Shown here one piece after another: positions 1 to 8,854 of a stretch of DNA of 48,282 bases; positions within the stretch are counted from its first letter, which is position 1; every line of letters begins with the position of its first letter. The notes beneath the pieces were generated by a model. It ran no database searches. It was not told the DNA's origin and saw only the letters and a list, made by a program, of their open reading frames with translations. This DNA comes from Paenibacillus sp. MZ04-78.2 (GTDB lineage Bacteria > Bacillota > Bacilli > Paenibacillales > NBRC-103111). The translations under genes were made by a program, and so were the position numbers. The stretch covers positions 1-48,282 of the forward strand of contig NZ_JANAVJ010000038.1 in assembly GCF_024213375.1 (NCBI RefSeq), in the 5' to 3' direction.

Positions 1-111
1 GTGCGTCGTAATCAGTTACGTATATGATCTCATGAATCCCGTCGTTTTTCTAGGTGTGGAGGATTTGACGCTTACTTCTTTCACGCGTAATCCCCCTCAA
101 CCGGTATTTCA

Positions 112-178
112 GTGAATATATTCACCGAATAAGTTCATTATATCTATTGGCAGTTGAATAGTAAGTGATTATTTTCAC
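112..178. promoter_or_regulatory. paired GTGA-N6-TCAC palindromes (likely TetR operators)
   Basis: Two 14-bp inverted repeats of one design precede the TetR-like gene: GTGAATATATTCAC at 112-125, a perfect palindrome, and GTGATTATTTTCAC at 165-178. They share the GTGA and TCAC arms with a six-base AT-rich centre and are 53 bp apart. TetR-family repressors commonly bind such dyads in their own promoters, so autoregulation is a reasonable inference. The second copy overlaps the apparent 5' end of the coding frame. Confidence 0.5.
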
Positions 179-201
179 GTAGTCTTATATATGAAAGTGC
201 C

Positions 202-723
202 TTGAGATTAATGAAAACGAAGTCTTTAGAGGATATAAAGATAGGGGAGATATGTAAAGAAGCAGGGGTTTCTGTCGGTTCTTTCTATAATCACTTTGAA
301 ACAAAGAGTGATATTCTTGTTGAAATGTATAAACGGGCTGATAGTTATTTCGATGAGAGGTATAAAGACGGAAGCAATGCATCTAGTGATGCCCGGGATG
401 AAATTGTTCATTATTTTGAAGTATATGCTCAATATAATCAGAACCTTGAGCTTGAGACCATAAAGCAATTATATACGGCTAATAATAAACTTTTTATTAC
501 TAAAGGACGGTACATGCAGAAAACACTTCAATCCATTATCGAAAAGAGACAATTAGCTGGAGAATTAGACAATGAACTTTCGTATGAATATATCACAGAG
601 TTTTTGTTTATTGCGGCGCGAGGAGTCATATATAATTGGTGTCTTCATGAGGGGAATTTTGATTTACCGAAAATGATGAAGCAGTATATTGAACGATTGA
701 TAATAACCTTTAGGAAGTGTTGA
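202..723 (+). CDS. TetR/AcrR family transcriptional regulator, 5' end uncertain
   Basis: The product is a 173-residue TetR-type repressor. The recognition part of the helix-turn-helix is clear at residues 11-32 (IGEICKEAGVSVGSFYNHF), followed by an all-helical ligand domain. The first usable start is a TTG at 202, but TetR-like similarity (a helix-1-like stretch, SRSLIYESALRLMKTKSL) continues upstream in frame as far as a TGA at 166-168. There is no ATG, GTG or TTG between that stop and 202. Either the gene carries a nonsense mutation, uses a non-standard start, or begins at 202 with a shortened first helix. Two GTGA-N6-TCAC palindromes lie just upstream. No target gene is evident; the sequence downstream is largely non-coding. 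Confidence 0.65.
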   Translation: MRLMKTKSLEDIKIGEICKEAGVSVGSFYNHFETKSDILVEMYKRADSYFDERYKDGSNASSDARDEIVHYFEVYAQYNQNLELETIKQLYTANNKLFITKGRYMQKTLQSIIEKRQLAGELDNELSYEYITEFLFIAARGVIYNWCLHEGNFDLPKMMKQYIERLIITFRKC

Positions 724-912
724 GTGTACCTGTTCCAGTCGGACTACTTCACAAAACCCGTATTTTGTACATATGTCTGTATAATGACAAAAAATATCGA
801 CCGCCTTCTTCTATCCCATTATTTTACTATCTTACCTTTAAATTCACCGTTATAAATCATCGAACTTCCACAAGAGGAGAACAACCGAACCCGTCGCTGG
901 AGGAAACATCGT

Positions 913-1053
913 ATGCTACTGGTCACCGATCGCTACGCTCACTTCCGTCACGAACGCTTGCTCATTGGATATCACCCATCCGACTGTATAATAAGTTTCT
1001 ATAAAAAGTCCCTGAATCGGGTACCCTCCTGCGGTTGCCCAATCGTATCATAA
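913..1053 (+). CDS. possible 46-residue small protein
   Basis: A short reading frame begins at ATG 913, nine bases after a good GGAGG ribosome binding site, and ends at TAA 1051-1053. The peptide contains several His and Arg residues and shows no motif I recognise. The good binding site is the only positive evidence. It could be a real small protein or the decayed 5' end of a lost gene. Confidence 0.22.
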   Translation: MLLVTDRYAHFRHERLLIGYHPSDCIISFYKKSLNRVPSCGCPIVS

Positions 1054-1286
1054 AGAGGAAAAGCACAACGATAAACGGAAACATCATTTCCGATTGTTCT
1101 GTGTGTGGCTTCTGGTCCGAGACGTGCCGCCAGTACAACAATAGACATGAAAAGCAATAAGACCGCGCTGTGATGAAAGGCGGATACGATCTCTTGTACA
1201 TTATCTTCCAAAGCGGAATAAAGCTTTTTTGAAGCGAGCTCCAAAGCATCCATCCTCCTCCCGTTGTTAGTAAAAATATTTTCCAC
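999..1286 (-). CDS. hypothetical protein with one membrane segment, possibly a transporter remnant
   Basis: This 95-residue frame opens with GTG at 1286 (AAGGG just upstream), or at an internal ATG directly after GGGAGGAGG. It contains one hydrophobic helix (around AVLLLFMSIVVLAARLG). The layout loosely resembles the last helix of a DHA2-type MFS exporter, but I cannot confirm that. It may be the tail of a lost gene. It overlaps the small plus-strand frame at 913-1053, so at most one of the two is likely real. Confidence 0.25.
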   Translation of the reverse strand: MENIFTNNGRRMDALELASKKLYSALEDNVQEIVSAFHHSAVLLLFMSIVVLAARLGPEATHRTIGNDVSVYRCAFPLYDTIGQPQEGTRFRDFL

Positions 1287-1641
1287 TATTCCCTTTTTCT
1301 AAACCTCTATTTCACAACCGGAGAAGGAGCGGATTGCTCAGAAAACGCGTTAGTGAATGCAGAAAAAGTAAACCATCTGCTGGTAACTACGGGCGCTTTT
1401 CCCGCAGGCTGAAAGTTAATTAAAATATTCAAAAGCCCGGAGTTATAATACTCCGGGCTTCTCTCTTATGGCGAAGGTATCAGTCGTTCTTGAACTTGTC
1501 AGAAGGCGTCGAAAGACGCCTAAGCGTTAATTCTTGATGATTTACCTCGCTGCATACGTGCCGTCAGCATACAGCCGGCGCTACCCTTCGAACTACTTAG
1601 CATGCAGCCCGCTATTCCAGATACGTTTGCCCCTGCTTCAC
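1054..1641. other. mostly non-coding stretch with gene debris
   Basis: Apart from the minus-strand frame ending at 999, no convincing gene is visible here. On the plus strand about 1313-1411 reads as a short open tail ending in TGA and sits just before the hairpin at 1433-1460, as the 3' end of a deleted gene would. A further perfect hairpin, GGCGTC-GAAA-GACGCC, lies at 1505-1520. Confidence 0.4.
1433..1460. terminator. strong hairpin, probable terminator
   Basis: The arms AAGCCCGGAG (1433-1442) and CTCCGGGCTT (1451-1460) pair perfectly over 10 bp around an 8-base AT loop. Read leftwards the hairpin is followed by TTTTGAATATTTT, so it is a better terminator on the minus strand. Rightwards it is followed by CTCTCTT, which is weaker. 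Confidence 0.6.
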
Positions 1642-1692
1642 TTAGAACTTGGTTTTCCAATTTGGATCGTACTCTACTACTTTGACTTTCAT
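1642..1692 (-). pseudogene. GrpB-family N-terminal fragment
   Basis: ATG 1692-1690 starts a 16-residue peptide, MKVKVVEYDPNWKTKF, before a TAA at 1644-1642. The VxxYDPxW opening is characteristic of the GrpB/UPF0157 family, whose members are about 170 residues long. The rest of the gene is missing, so this is a truncated remnant. Its ATG overlaps the stop of the upstream minus-strand frame as ATGA, which suggests the two were once translationally coupled. Confidence 0.5.
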
Positions 1693-2030
1693 TTCTTTCC
1701 ATCCCGCTTGTTTAACGATTCGACTTCATTGCGATCATTTATGGACATTACACCGTCGTATATAAACGGTGTGCATAAGTCAATGATTTTTTTTACAATC
1801 AATTCCCAAATTCGGAGATAGCGATCCGCCCGATAATGATAGCTTCGATTTCCGGTATGAACGGGTTTCTGAATCCATGCTTGAAGTTTCCCGGTCAAGA
1901 CGCCAGATGGAAAAGTAAACATGCAAATGATCTCTCGCAGTACCGAGTTTAATCGCTTCCATCGACGGATCCCATTCAAATCTCGGAGACATTCAATTCC
2001 GATACGCAATCCTTTTTTAGCCATCTTCAT
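1689..2030 (-). CDS. uncharacterised 113-residue protein downstream of abfD-like gene
   Basis: The frame begins at ATG 2030, 16 bases after the stop of the dehydratase gene, with GGGAAGG five bases upstream, and ends at a TGA overlapping the GrpB remnant's ATG. I recognise no family. A second frame over 1780-1992 is also open and reads plausibly (FEWDPSMEAIKLGTARDHLH), so a frameshift within one original gene is possible. A short dyad (ACACCGT / ACGGTGT, 1749-1771) lies near its 3' end. It may be an authentic small gene or a decayed one. Confidence 0.3.
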   Translation of the reverse strand: MKMAKKGLRIGIECLRDLNGIRRWKRLNSVLREIICMFTFPSGVLTGKLQAWIQKPVHTGNRSYHYRADRYLRIWELIVKKIIDLCTPFIYDGVMSINDRNEVESLNKRDGKK

Positions 2031-2046
2031 CAAAGCCTTCCCGATA

Positions 2047-3480
2047 TTAATCCGGATGGATGATTTTCTCCGCGAGACCCATCTTTTCCTTCCAATGGAT
2101 CGAGCGCTGAACGACAACCTTTTGCGCCTGCGGAGACCCTGCCCCGTGCATGCATTCGATGATCGGCGTCGCTCCCGTCATGTTCTCGATCAGCCTCCCC
2201 ATCTTGAACCGGTCGAGCGGATCGGCATGTTCCCCGGTGCTGTAATACTTGCGGATGTAGCCGGACACCTCCGGGTTGTCCCATTCGTTCTCCGACGGCA
2301 AGGTCGCGACGAAGCCGCCTGCTAGATCCTGCGCAAGCCGCGTAACCTCTGGATAATAACGGGCCGTATTGGCTTTCGATACGTTGGCCAGCAGCGGATC
2401 CACGAAAGCGACCCCGCACGCCATCGTGGAGCAATTATAGGAGCAGGCTAGCGCGCCGCTGTACATCGTTTCGACCATATGCGCCATTTCCGCAAGCTTA
2501 TCTCGGACATGGCTCGCTTTGCTGATACCGTGCATCTCGGCTACCGAAGCTGAGGCGCCGATCAGCACGTCCAAATTGCCTGATTTGCAAGCGCCGTAAT
2601 TTTGCCGGTGGTACGAGGCGAACCGGTCGACGAGCGGCCCCGTAAACTCCGTTTCGCCGCACATAAACACCCGTTCCCAAGGGACGAAGACGTCGTTGAA
2701 AATAATGAGCGCTTCTCCGCCCACGACGCCGTATTTGGCGTTGCCCTGATCGATAGTCCCCTCCCATTTGCGGGAATCGTTCACTTGGCGGCCAAAAATA
2801 TAGACAAGCCCTTCCTCATCGCCCGGAACCGCAAAAGACAACGCGTAATCCGCTTCCGCCGGCGACATCGCCATCCCCGGCATGCATAATATTTGATGGG
2901 AATTGACTGCTCCCGTCTGATGCATCTTCGCTCCCCGTACGACTATGCCGTCCTCTCTTCGCTCGACGACCCGCAAATAAAGATCGGGATCGTGCTGCTC
3001 CGACGGACGTTTGGAGCGGTCCCCTTTCGGATCGGTCATCGCGCCGTCCGTCATATAATCGCGATCCTGGGTTTCGATCAGAAATTTTTTGAAGCGTTCG
3101 TGATAGGTCGTTCCCAATTTACGATCCATTTCCCAGGTAATCGTATAAAGTGTAATCAATCCGTCCATGCCCACGCAACGTTGAAAACAAGTGCCGGTCA
3201 TTTGTCCCGCTACCCGCAGCATCATCGCCTTCTTGACGAGGTCGTCCTGATTTTGCGGAATGTGGGTCCAACGGTTGATTTTCCTGCCGGTCAAATGGGA
3301 GGTTGCGACAGCCAGATGCTCGTGTTGCGGATCATGGGCCAGTTGATACGTGACGGCAGCGGAATGGATATGTGGACGCATGGCCGGATGATCGACAACG
3401 TTGTCCACCCGCTCCCCCATAAAATAGACTACCTTTTTCTGCCGCCGCAAGCTTTCGATGTACGCTTCGACATTCATCAT
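2047..3480 (-). CDS. abfD: 4-hydroxybutyryl-CoA dehydratase / vinylacetyl-CoA delta-isomerase (AbfD type)
   Basis: A 477-residue member of the HpaB/AbfD fold. AbfD is a homotetrameric flavoenzyme with an unusual [4Fe-4S] cluster that converts 4-hydroxybutyryl-CoA to crotonyl-CoA by ketyl-radical chemistry. All four cluster ligands are present and at nearly the same numbers as in the Clostridium aminobutyricum enzyme: Cys98 and Cys102 in TCFQRCVGMD, and His291 and Cys298 in YHRQNYGACKSG. This separates it from the flavin monooxygenase paralogue at 46010-47542, which lacks them. The start is one of two adjacent ATGs (3480 or 3477) after GGGAG. The acyl-CoA ligase gene lies 15 bp upstream, fitting an operon that activates and then dehydrates a 4-hydroxyacid. 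The exact acyl substrate is inferred, not shown. Confidence 0.85.
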   Translation of the reverse strand: MMNVEAYIESLRRQKKVVYFMGERVDNVVDHPAMRPHIHSAAVTYQLAHDPQHEHLAVATSHLTGRKINRWTHIPQNQDDLVKKAMMLRVAGQMTGTCFQRCVGMDGLITLYTITWEMDRKLGTTYHERFKKFLIETQDRDYMTDGAMTDPKGDRSKRPSEQHDPDLYLRVVERREDGIVVRGAKMHQTGAVNSHQILCMPGMAMSPAEADYALSFAVPGDEEGLVYIFGRQVNDSRKWEGTIDQGNAKYGVVGGEALIIFNDVFVPWERVFMCGETEFTGPLVDRFASYHRQNYGACKSGNLDVLIGASASVAEMHGISKASHVRDKLAEMAHMVETMYSGALACSYNCSTMACGVAFVDPLLANVSKANTARYYPEVTRLAQDLAGGFVATLPSENEWDNPEVSGYIRKYYSTGEHADPLDRFKMGRLIENMTGATPIIECMHGAGSPQAQKVVVQRSIHWKEKMGLAEKIIHPD

Positions 3481-3495
3481 TCCGAATCGCTCCCT

Positions 3496-5118
3496 TCACT
3501 CATCATTGGTTGCCGTGCCGCCGCAGCCGGTTCCACCCGAGTTGCCGCCGCGAAGCATTTGCTTCAGTGTTTTCCCGCCGGGGTTGCGCGGAATCGCGCT
3601 TACAAACTCGATAAATTTAGGCACTTTGTATTCTGCCAAATAGGTCCTGACAAACGCTCTGATAGCCTCTCCATCCGGCGTATGTCCGCTTTTGGGAACG
3701 ACATACGCTTTTACCTGCTCACCAAAAATATCGTCCTGCACCCCGACAACCGCCGCTTCGGCAAGATCGGGATGGCCGGCCAAAACCGTTTCGATCTCGA
3801 CGCTGTATATTTTCTCGCCGCCCCGGTTAATGATGTCTTTCTTGCGGTCCATAATATATACATAGCCGTCGTTGTCCATCATCGCCATGTCGCCGGATTT
3901 CCAGAAGCCGTCCGCAAAAGCGTTGCGGTTCGCTTCATCATTGCTCCAATACTCTGAGATGACCATTGCCCCCGAAATCCACAGTTCCCCTACCTCATCG
4001 GTCCTGCACGGTTCACCGTTTTCCTTCATGATCCGAATGTCCGCTCCGGGAACGGGCTTACCCACCGAACGAATTTTATCGTTCCTCCAGCCGAACGGCA
4101 TAATCGTCGCCGGGGACGACGTTTCCGTAGCGCCGTATGCATTGGCAAGTGTCAGACTGGGAAAAAGTGCACAAAGCTTCGCAATCGTTGCGGGCGACAT
4201 CGGCTCCCCGCCGTATAAAGCCACGCGAAGGGAATCGATGCGCTCCGATTCCTGCCGCAGCAGGAGCAAATTGTAGATCGACGGGACGTTGAACATGAAC
4301 GTCACCCGGTGCCGGATCGCCGTGCGGATGAAGTCGTCGGTCCTATATTCGCGCAGCAAAACGGAGGTGCCGCCGGTCATCAGCATATGGATGAATTGTC
4401 CGATCAACCCGGTTACATGGAACAACGGGATGGCAATCAACGTCGTATCTTCCGATGTTGTTCCGCATACGCGGATATAATTCATCGCACTGTGAATCAC
4501 ATTCCTGTGCACAGCGAGTGCGCCTTTGGGGGTGCCGGTCGTACCTGACGTATACATCAAATAACAGGGATGGTTTTCGTCGACCGATCCGGTCACGGTG
4601 AGCGGCATGTCACTGCTGACTGCCGATTCGAAGGCTGCCTCTCCCACTTGGCCGGCCCCATCTCCGCCCGAGACGATAAACAGCATTTGTGGAAACAACG
4701 CCTTCAGCTGCTCCAACTTCTCTTTGTAAGCGGCATCATAAAACAGTGCGGTGCAGCCCGAATGACCGATATTGTACGAAAGCTCATGATGCGTCAGCTT
4801 CGTGTTCAACAATACGGCAATCACGCCCGTCTTCGCCGATGCCAGCAAAAGCTCGCAGAAGGGTACGGCATTCGGGAACAGCAGGCCGATTCGGTCGCAC
4901 TTGCGCAGACGGAACGTATGAACGAGATGCTCGGACAATCGATCGACCCGCTGCAACAGCTCCCGGTAAGTTAGCCTTTGGTCGTTTGCGATAATCGCGA
5001 CCCGATCGGGATAATGGCTGGCGGTTCGGGCAAGCGCTTCGTATAAATTCCGCGGGCGGTTCCGATACACCGCCAATGCCCGTCCGCCGGTATGGATCTG
5101 TTCAAAGCGGTCGTCCAT
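3496..5118 (-). CDS. AMP-forming acyl-CoA synthetase (class I adenylate-forming)
   Basis: A 540-residue ligase that activates a carboxylic acid with ATP and CoA. It carries the phosphate-binding loop YTSGTTGTPKG (189-199), the A5 motif YGATET (328-333), the SGD...DGYVYIMDRKKDIINRGGEKI region (408-437), and a C-terminal GGKTLK with the likely catalytic lysine. The start ATG at 5118 is chosen because GGAGGT lies eight bases upstream; the frame is also open further upstream without a comparable site. It lies between prpD and the AbfD-type dehydratase, so it may load the dehydratase substrate (4-hydroxybutyrate or 4-hydroxyvalerate) or a short-chain acid such as propionate. Sequence alone does not settle specificity. 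Confidence 0.88.
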   Translation of the reverse strand: MDDRFEQIHTGGRALAVYRNRPRNLYEALARTASHYPDRVAIIANDQRLTYRELLQRVDRLSEHLVHTFRLRKCDRIGLLFPNAVPFCELLLASAKTGVIAVLLNTKLTHHELSYNIGHSGCTALFYDAAYKEKLEQLKALFPQMLFIVSGGDGAGQVGEAAFESAVSSDMPLTVTGSVDENHPCYLMYTSGTTGTPKGALAVHRNVIHSAMNYIRVCGTTSEDTTLIAIPLFHVTGLIGQFIHMLMTGGTSVLLREYRTDDFIRTAIRHRVTFMFNVPSIYNLLLLRQESERIDSLRVALYGGEPMSPATIAKLCALFPSLTLANAYGATETSSPATIMPFGWRNDKIRSVGKPVPGADIRIMKENGEPCRTDEVGELWISGAMVISEYWSNDEANRNAFADGFWKSGDMAMMDNDGYVYIMDRKKDIINRGGEKIYSVEIETVLAGHPDLAEAAVVGVQDDIFGEQVKAYVVPKSGHTPDGEAIRAFVRTYLAEYKVPKFIEFVSAIPRNPGGKTLKQMLRGGNSGGTGCGGTATNDE

Positions 5119-5165
5119 CTCTAGCGACCTCCGATTATTGATATTGTGCGGCGATTTTTGCAGCA

Positions 5166-6608
5166 TCAAATGACAAACAAATCGACAAATTCGTGCACCG
5201 GGACGGCTTCCAGCCGTTCTTGGCGCAAGCATAGCTCATGGATCGCCGCCGTTTGCTTCCGGGGAAAACGTGTCGCCAGATTGCGGGCGAATTTTTGCTC
5301 CAGCAGCGGGATCCCTTCCGCCCGTCTTCTGCGATGGCCAATCGGGTACTCCACCTCCACCTTCTCCGTCGAGCTCCCGTCCTCGAAAAATACCTGAACA
5401 GCGTTGGCGATGGAACGTTTACCGACATCGTGGTACTCCTGCGAGTACCGCTTGTCTTCCACGACGGTCATTTTGTCCCGCAGCCGGTCGATTCGCGGAT
5501 CCACAGCCGCCGTATCCTCGTAATGGTCGGCCGTCAGCTCCCCGAACAGCAGCCCGATCGCCGTCATGTACTGGATGCAATGGTCGCGATCAGCGGGGTT
5601 GTGAAGCGGTCCTTTTTTGTCGATGATGCGAATGGCGGACTCATGCGTCGTAATGACGACGGACTTGATTTCATCGATCCGATGCTGCACCTGTGGATGC
5701 AGTTGCAGGGCGCACTCGACCGCGGTTTGGGCGTGGAATTCCGCCGGGAACGATATTTTGAACAGCACATGTTCCATCACATAGGAGCCGTAAGGCCGCT
5801 GGAACTTAAATGCATTGCCTTTGAAAAGCACGTCGTAAAAGCCCCACGTCGGCGCCGTCAATGCCGAGCCGTAGCCCATTTCTCCCTTCAGCGCCATCAT
5901 GGCGAGCCGCACGCCGCGGCTTGTCGCATCGCCAGCCGCCCACGATTTGCGCGATCCCGTATTCGGCGCATGCCGGTAGGTTCGCAAGGCGTGCCCGTCC
6001 ACCCAGGCGTTCGAAACCGCATTTGCGATTTCCTCCCGCGTCGCCCCCAGCATGCCGGCAACGACGGCCGTGGTCGCCACTTTCACGAGGATGACATGAT
6101 CGAGACCGACTCGGTTGAAGCTGTTCTCCAGAGCGAGCACGCCTTGGATTTCGTGGGCTTTGACCATGCTTTCCAGTACCGTGCGCATCGTAAGCGGCTC
6201 GCGTCCCTCGGCAGCCCGATTGCGGCTGATGTAATCGGCAACGGCCAAAATGCCGCCGAGGTTGTCGGAAGGATGTCCCCATTCCGCAGCCAGCCACGTA
6301 TCGTTGTAATCGAGCCAGCGAATCATGCAGCCGAAATTGAATGCGGCCGCTACCGGATCCAGCTGGAACTGCGTGCCGGGCACCCGGGAGCCGTTCGGCA
6401 CGACCGTGCCCGGCACGACGGGACCGAGATGCTTCGTGCATTCCGGATACCGCAGCGCGAGCAGTCCGCAGCCGAGCGTATCCATCAGGCATAAACGCGC
6501 CGTCTGCAGCGCTTCCTCGCTTTCAACCCGGTAATCGAATACGTAATTTGCAATTTCCGCGATCACCCGATCCGTTTCGGGACGATCATTGCTTATATAG
6601 GACGACAT
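5166..6608 (-). CDS. prpD: 2-methylcitrate dehydratase, MmgE/PrpD family
   Basis: This 480-residue protein matches the MmgE/PrpD family in length and layout: an N-terminal all-helical domain with the [11 protein letters not shown] stretch, the [25 protein letters not shown] active-site region around residues 98-127, and a C-terminal domain with [12 protein letters not shown]. PrpD dehydrates 2-methylcitrate to 2-methyl-cis-aconitate without an iron-sulfur cluster. GGAGG lies eight bases before ATG 6608. It lies directly downstream of the citrate/methylcitrate synthase and lyase genes, which supports a role in propionyl-CoA disposal. No dedicated aconitase is present; the housekeeping aconitase would have to rehydrate the product. 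Confidence 0.9.
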   Translation of the reverse strand: MSSYISNDRPETDRVIAEIANYVFDYRVESEEALQTARLCLMDTLGCGLLALRYPECTKHLGPVVPGTVVPNGSRVPGTQFQLDPVAAAFNFGCMIRWLDYNDTWLAAEWGHPSDNLGGILAVADYISRNRAAEGREPLTMRTVLESMVKAHEIQGVLALENSFNRVGLDHVILVKVATTAVVAGMLGATREEIANAVSNAWVDGHALRTYRHAPNTGSRKSWAAGDATSRGVRLAMMALKGEMGYGSALTAPTWGFYDVLFKGNAFKFQRPYGSYVMEHVLFKISFPAEFHAQTAVECALQLHPQVQHRIDEIKSVVITTHESAIRIIDKKGPLHNPADRDHCIQYMTAIGLLFGELTADHYEDTAAVDPRIDRLRDKMTVVEDKRYSQEYHDVGKRSIANAVQVFFEDGSSTEKVEVEYPIGHRRRRAEGIPLLEQKFARNLATRFPRKQTAAIHELCLRQERLEAVPVHEFVDLFVI

Positions 6609-6635
6609 GCCTTTTCCTCCATCCGAATAGTTGAA

Positions 6636-7760
6636 TTAAGTCCTCTGCCCGATCGGAACCCAAGCCATCGGCTCCGGCCCCGTATAGTCCGCTCCCGGGC
6701 GAATCAGTTTATTGTTGGCACGCTGTTCGATGATGTGCGCCGACCAGCCGCTCGTGCGGGAAATGACGAAAATCGGCGTGAACATCATCGTCGGTACGCC
6801 CATCAAATGGAAAGCCGAGGCGCTGTAAAAATCAAGGTTCGGGAACAAGCCCTTCTCTTGCCGCATCAACTGTTCGATTCGTTCCGAGACACGGTACAAA
6901 GTCAGATCGCCCTTGTCTTCGCTGAGCTTGCGCGACCAGCCCTTGATGACGTCCGAACGCGGATCGGATACGGAATATACCCGGTGGCCGAAGCCCATGA
7001 TCAGTTTTTTCTCGGCCAGCATGGATGCAACTCCCGCTTCGGCCTCCTCCGGCGAACGGAACTGCGCAATGAGATCCATCGCGGCTTCGTTCGCTCCTCC
7101 GTGCAGCGGTCCCCGCAGCGTGCCGATGCCCGATGTGATCGCCGAATAAAAGTCGGACAACGTGGAGGCCGTAATTCTGGCCGCAAACGTGGAGGCGTTG
7201 AACTCATGCTCTGCGTACAATATAAGCGACACGTCCATGCAGCGCTCATGCAGCTCGCTTGGCTTTGCGCCATGGAGCAAGTGGAGAAAATGGCCGGCGA
7301 CGCTGTCATCGTCCGTTTCCGTCTCGATGCGCCTGCCGCTGCTATGATAATGATGCCAGTACAGCAGCATCGATCCGAAGCTGGCGATCAGCCGGTCAGC
7401 AATATCGTACTGCGCATGTTGCTGCGATTCCGGCTCCAAAGCCCCCAGCATGGAGCAGCCCGAACGCAGCACATCCATCATGTTCGCATTGGCCGGCAGC
7501 AGTTCAAGCGCGTTTCGGAGCGCGGGAGGCAGTCCGCGGAGCCCGGCGAGCTTACGCTTGTAACCGCTTAATTCATCGCGATTCGGCAATTTCCCGTACA
7601 GCAGCAAAAAAGCAGTTTCTTCGAACGTGGCGTACTCCGCCAGATCGTAGATGGAATAGCCGCGGTAATTCAGCCCTTTTCCTTCTTTGCCGACCGTGGC
7701 AATGGCCGTTTTTCCAGCCACGACGCCTGCAAGCCCTCCCGTTTTTTTGATCGCCGTCAT
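6636..7760 (-). CDS. prpC: 2-methylcitrate synthase / citrate synthase
   Basis: A 374-residue short-form citrate synthase. The catalytic triad is visible as His220 ([10 protein letters not shown]), His259 (GFGHRVY) and Asp310 (NLDFYSA). In this context it most likely condenses propionyl-CoA with oxaloacetate to 2-methylcitrate, though many Bacillales enzymes also accept acetyl-CoA. The start ATG at 7760 overlaps the TGA of prpB as ATGA and has GGAGG just upstream, showing translational coupling. The frame remains open upstream inside prpB, but that extension has no similarity to the family. Confidence 0.9.
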   Translation of the reverse strand: MTAIKKTGGLAGVVAGKTAIATVGKEGKGLNYRGYSIYDLAEYATFEETAFLLLYGKLPNRDELSGYKRKLAGLRGLPPALRNALELLPANANMMDVLRSGCSMLGALEPESQQHAQYDIADRLIASFGSMLLYWHHYHSSGRRIETETDDDSVAGHFLHLLHGAKPSELHERCMDVSLILYAEHEFNASTFAARITASTLSDFYSAITSGIGTLRGPLHGGANEAAMDLIAQFRSPEEAEAGVASMLAEKKLIMGFGHRVYSVSDPRSDVIKGWSRKLSEDKGDLTLYRVSERIEQLMRQEKGLFPNLDFYSASAFHLMGVPTMMFTPIFVISRTSGWSAHIIEQRANNKLIRPGADYTGPEPMAWVPIGQRT

Positions 7761-8653
7761 TGACCTTCCTCCTTCTCCCTCGCAAATAGCGCATCCAATT
7801 TGCGCTCGTATTCGTGATAATTCAGAAAGTCGTAAAGCTCCGTGCGGGTCTGCATCATGGAAACGGCGTTCTGCTGCGTCCCTTCTGTGCGAATCGTGTT
7901 GTAAACTTGCAGCGCCGCCGCATTCATCGCCCGGAATGCCGATAGCGGATACAGAACGAGTCGTACGCCGGCTTGCCCCAGCTCCTCCGTTGTGAAGAGC
8001 GGCGTCTGCCCGAACTCGGTAATGTTCGCCAGAACCGGCACCTTGACCGCATCGGCGAATTTCCTGTACTGCCCGAGATCTCGAACGGCTTCCGGAAAAA
8101 TCATGTCGGCCCCGGCTTCGACGCAAGCGCATGCCCGCTCGATCGCGGCATTGAGCCCTTCCGCGGCCAACGCGTCCGTACGGGCCATAATGACGAAATC
8201 GTGGTCTGCTTTGGCGTCAACTGCCGCTTTGATCCGGTCGACCATCTCGGCAAGCGGGACGATCTCTTTATTCGGTCGATGCCCGCAGCGCTTGTTCGTC
8301 ACCTGATCCTCCAGATGGACGCCCGCTGCGCCGGCTCTAATCATTTCGCTGATCGTGCGGCCAATGTTGAACGCGCTTCCGAATCCGGTATCGGCATCGA
8401 CCAGCAGCGGAAGTCCCGTGACCGACGTGATTCTTCTGACGTCCTCCAATACATCGTTCAAGGTCGTCATGCCCAGATCCGGCAATCCGTACGAAGCGTT
8501 AGCGACGCCTCCTCCGGACAAGTAAAGCGCTTTGAACCCAACTCTCTCCGCCATCATGGCCGCGTAGGCGTTGACCGCGCCGACCACCTGCAGCGGATTT
8601 TCCGCCAGTATCGCATCCCGAAGACGCGAACCGGGCGAGTATGATTTGCTCAT
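7757..8653 (-). CDS. prpB: 2-methylisocitrate lyase
   Basis: A 298-residue isocitrate lyase/PEP mutase superfamily enzyme that splits 2-methylisocitrate into pyruvate and succinate. Family features are YLSGGG (44-49), the metal-binding VDADTGFG (Asp86, Asp88), GVHLEDQ (Glu115) and the catalytic loop KRCGH (Cys123). GGAGG lies seven bases before ATG 8653. It is the first gene of the prpB-prpC-prpD-ligase-dehydratase run and is separated from the regulator upstream by a strong terminator, so this run must have its own promoter within about 8654-8784. Confidence 0.92.
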   Translation of the reverse strand: MSKSYSPGSRLRDAILAENPLQVVGAVNAYAAMMAERVGFKALYLSGGGVANASYGLPDLGMTTLNDVLEDVRRITSVTGLPLLVDADTGFGSAFNIGRTISEMIRAGAAGVHLEDQVTNKRCGHRPNKEIVPLAEMVDRIKAAVDAKADHDFVIMARTDALAAEGLNAAIERACACVEAGADMIFPEAVRDLGQYRKFADAVKVPVLANITEFGQTPLFTTEELGQAGVRLVLYPLSAFRAMNAAALQVYNTIRTEGTQQNAVSMMQTRTELYDFLNYHEYERKLDALFAREKEEGQ

Positions 8654-8783
8654 TCCAGCACCTCCTGTACCGTTTCCCCCATCCTATCAGGAGGCGGTTG
8701 CATTTCGGTTGCACGGCCGTATTCCAACCAAATTGCGCAGCTTCAGCTTCGAGGTCTCCTCCAAATCCTGTGCGAATGCAGCA

Positions 8784-8816
8784 CAAAAAAAGACTTGGCG
8801 GAAGTCCGCGAAGTCC
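8784..8816 (-). terminator. rho-independent terminator of the BTAD regulator gene
   Basis: Read on the minus strand, the hairpin spans 8815-8792 with the arms GACTT-c-GCGG and CCGC-c-AAGTC around ACTT, followed directly by seven T residues. It lies 39 bp after the regulator's stop codon and before prpB, and so divides the left block into two transcription units. Confidence 0.8.
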
Positions 8817-8854
8817 TTGATATACCCCGATATTGACAATTCCCCCTCCGATTG

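Noticed and set aside
1505..1520. GGCGTC-GAAA-GACGCC hairpin as part of a CRISPR array or structured RNA
   Set aside because: It occurs once, with no repeats or spacers. It may simply be a terminator or debris.
2893..3957. Long plus-strand open frame opposite the dehydratase and ligase genes
   Set aside because: It is antisense to two clearly conserved enzymes, has no family similarity and is rich in Arg, His and Pro as expected from a reversed GC-biased codon pattern.
5238..6494. 418-codon plus-strand open frame opposite prpD
   Set aside because: It is a shadow of the prpD codon pattern; no domains and no ribosome binding site were found.
7761..8132. Upstream extension of the methylcitrate synthase frame inside prpB
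   Set aside because: The extension reads through prpB in another frame without similarity to citrate synthases, and the ATGA-coupled start at 7760 with GGAGG explains the gene.
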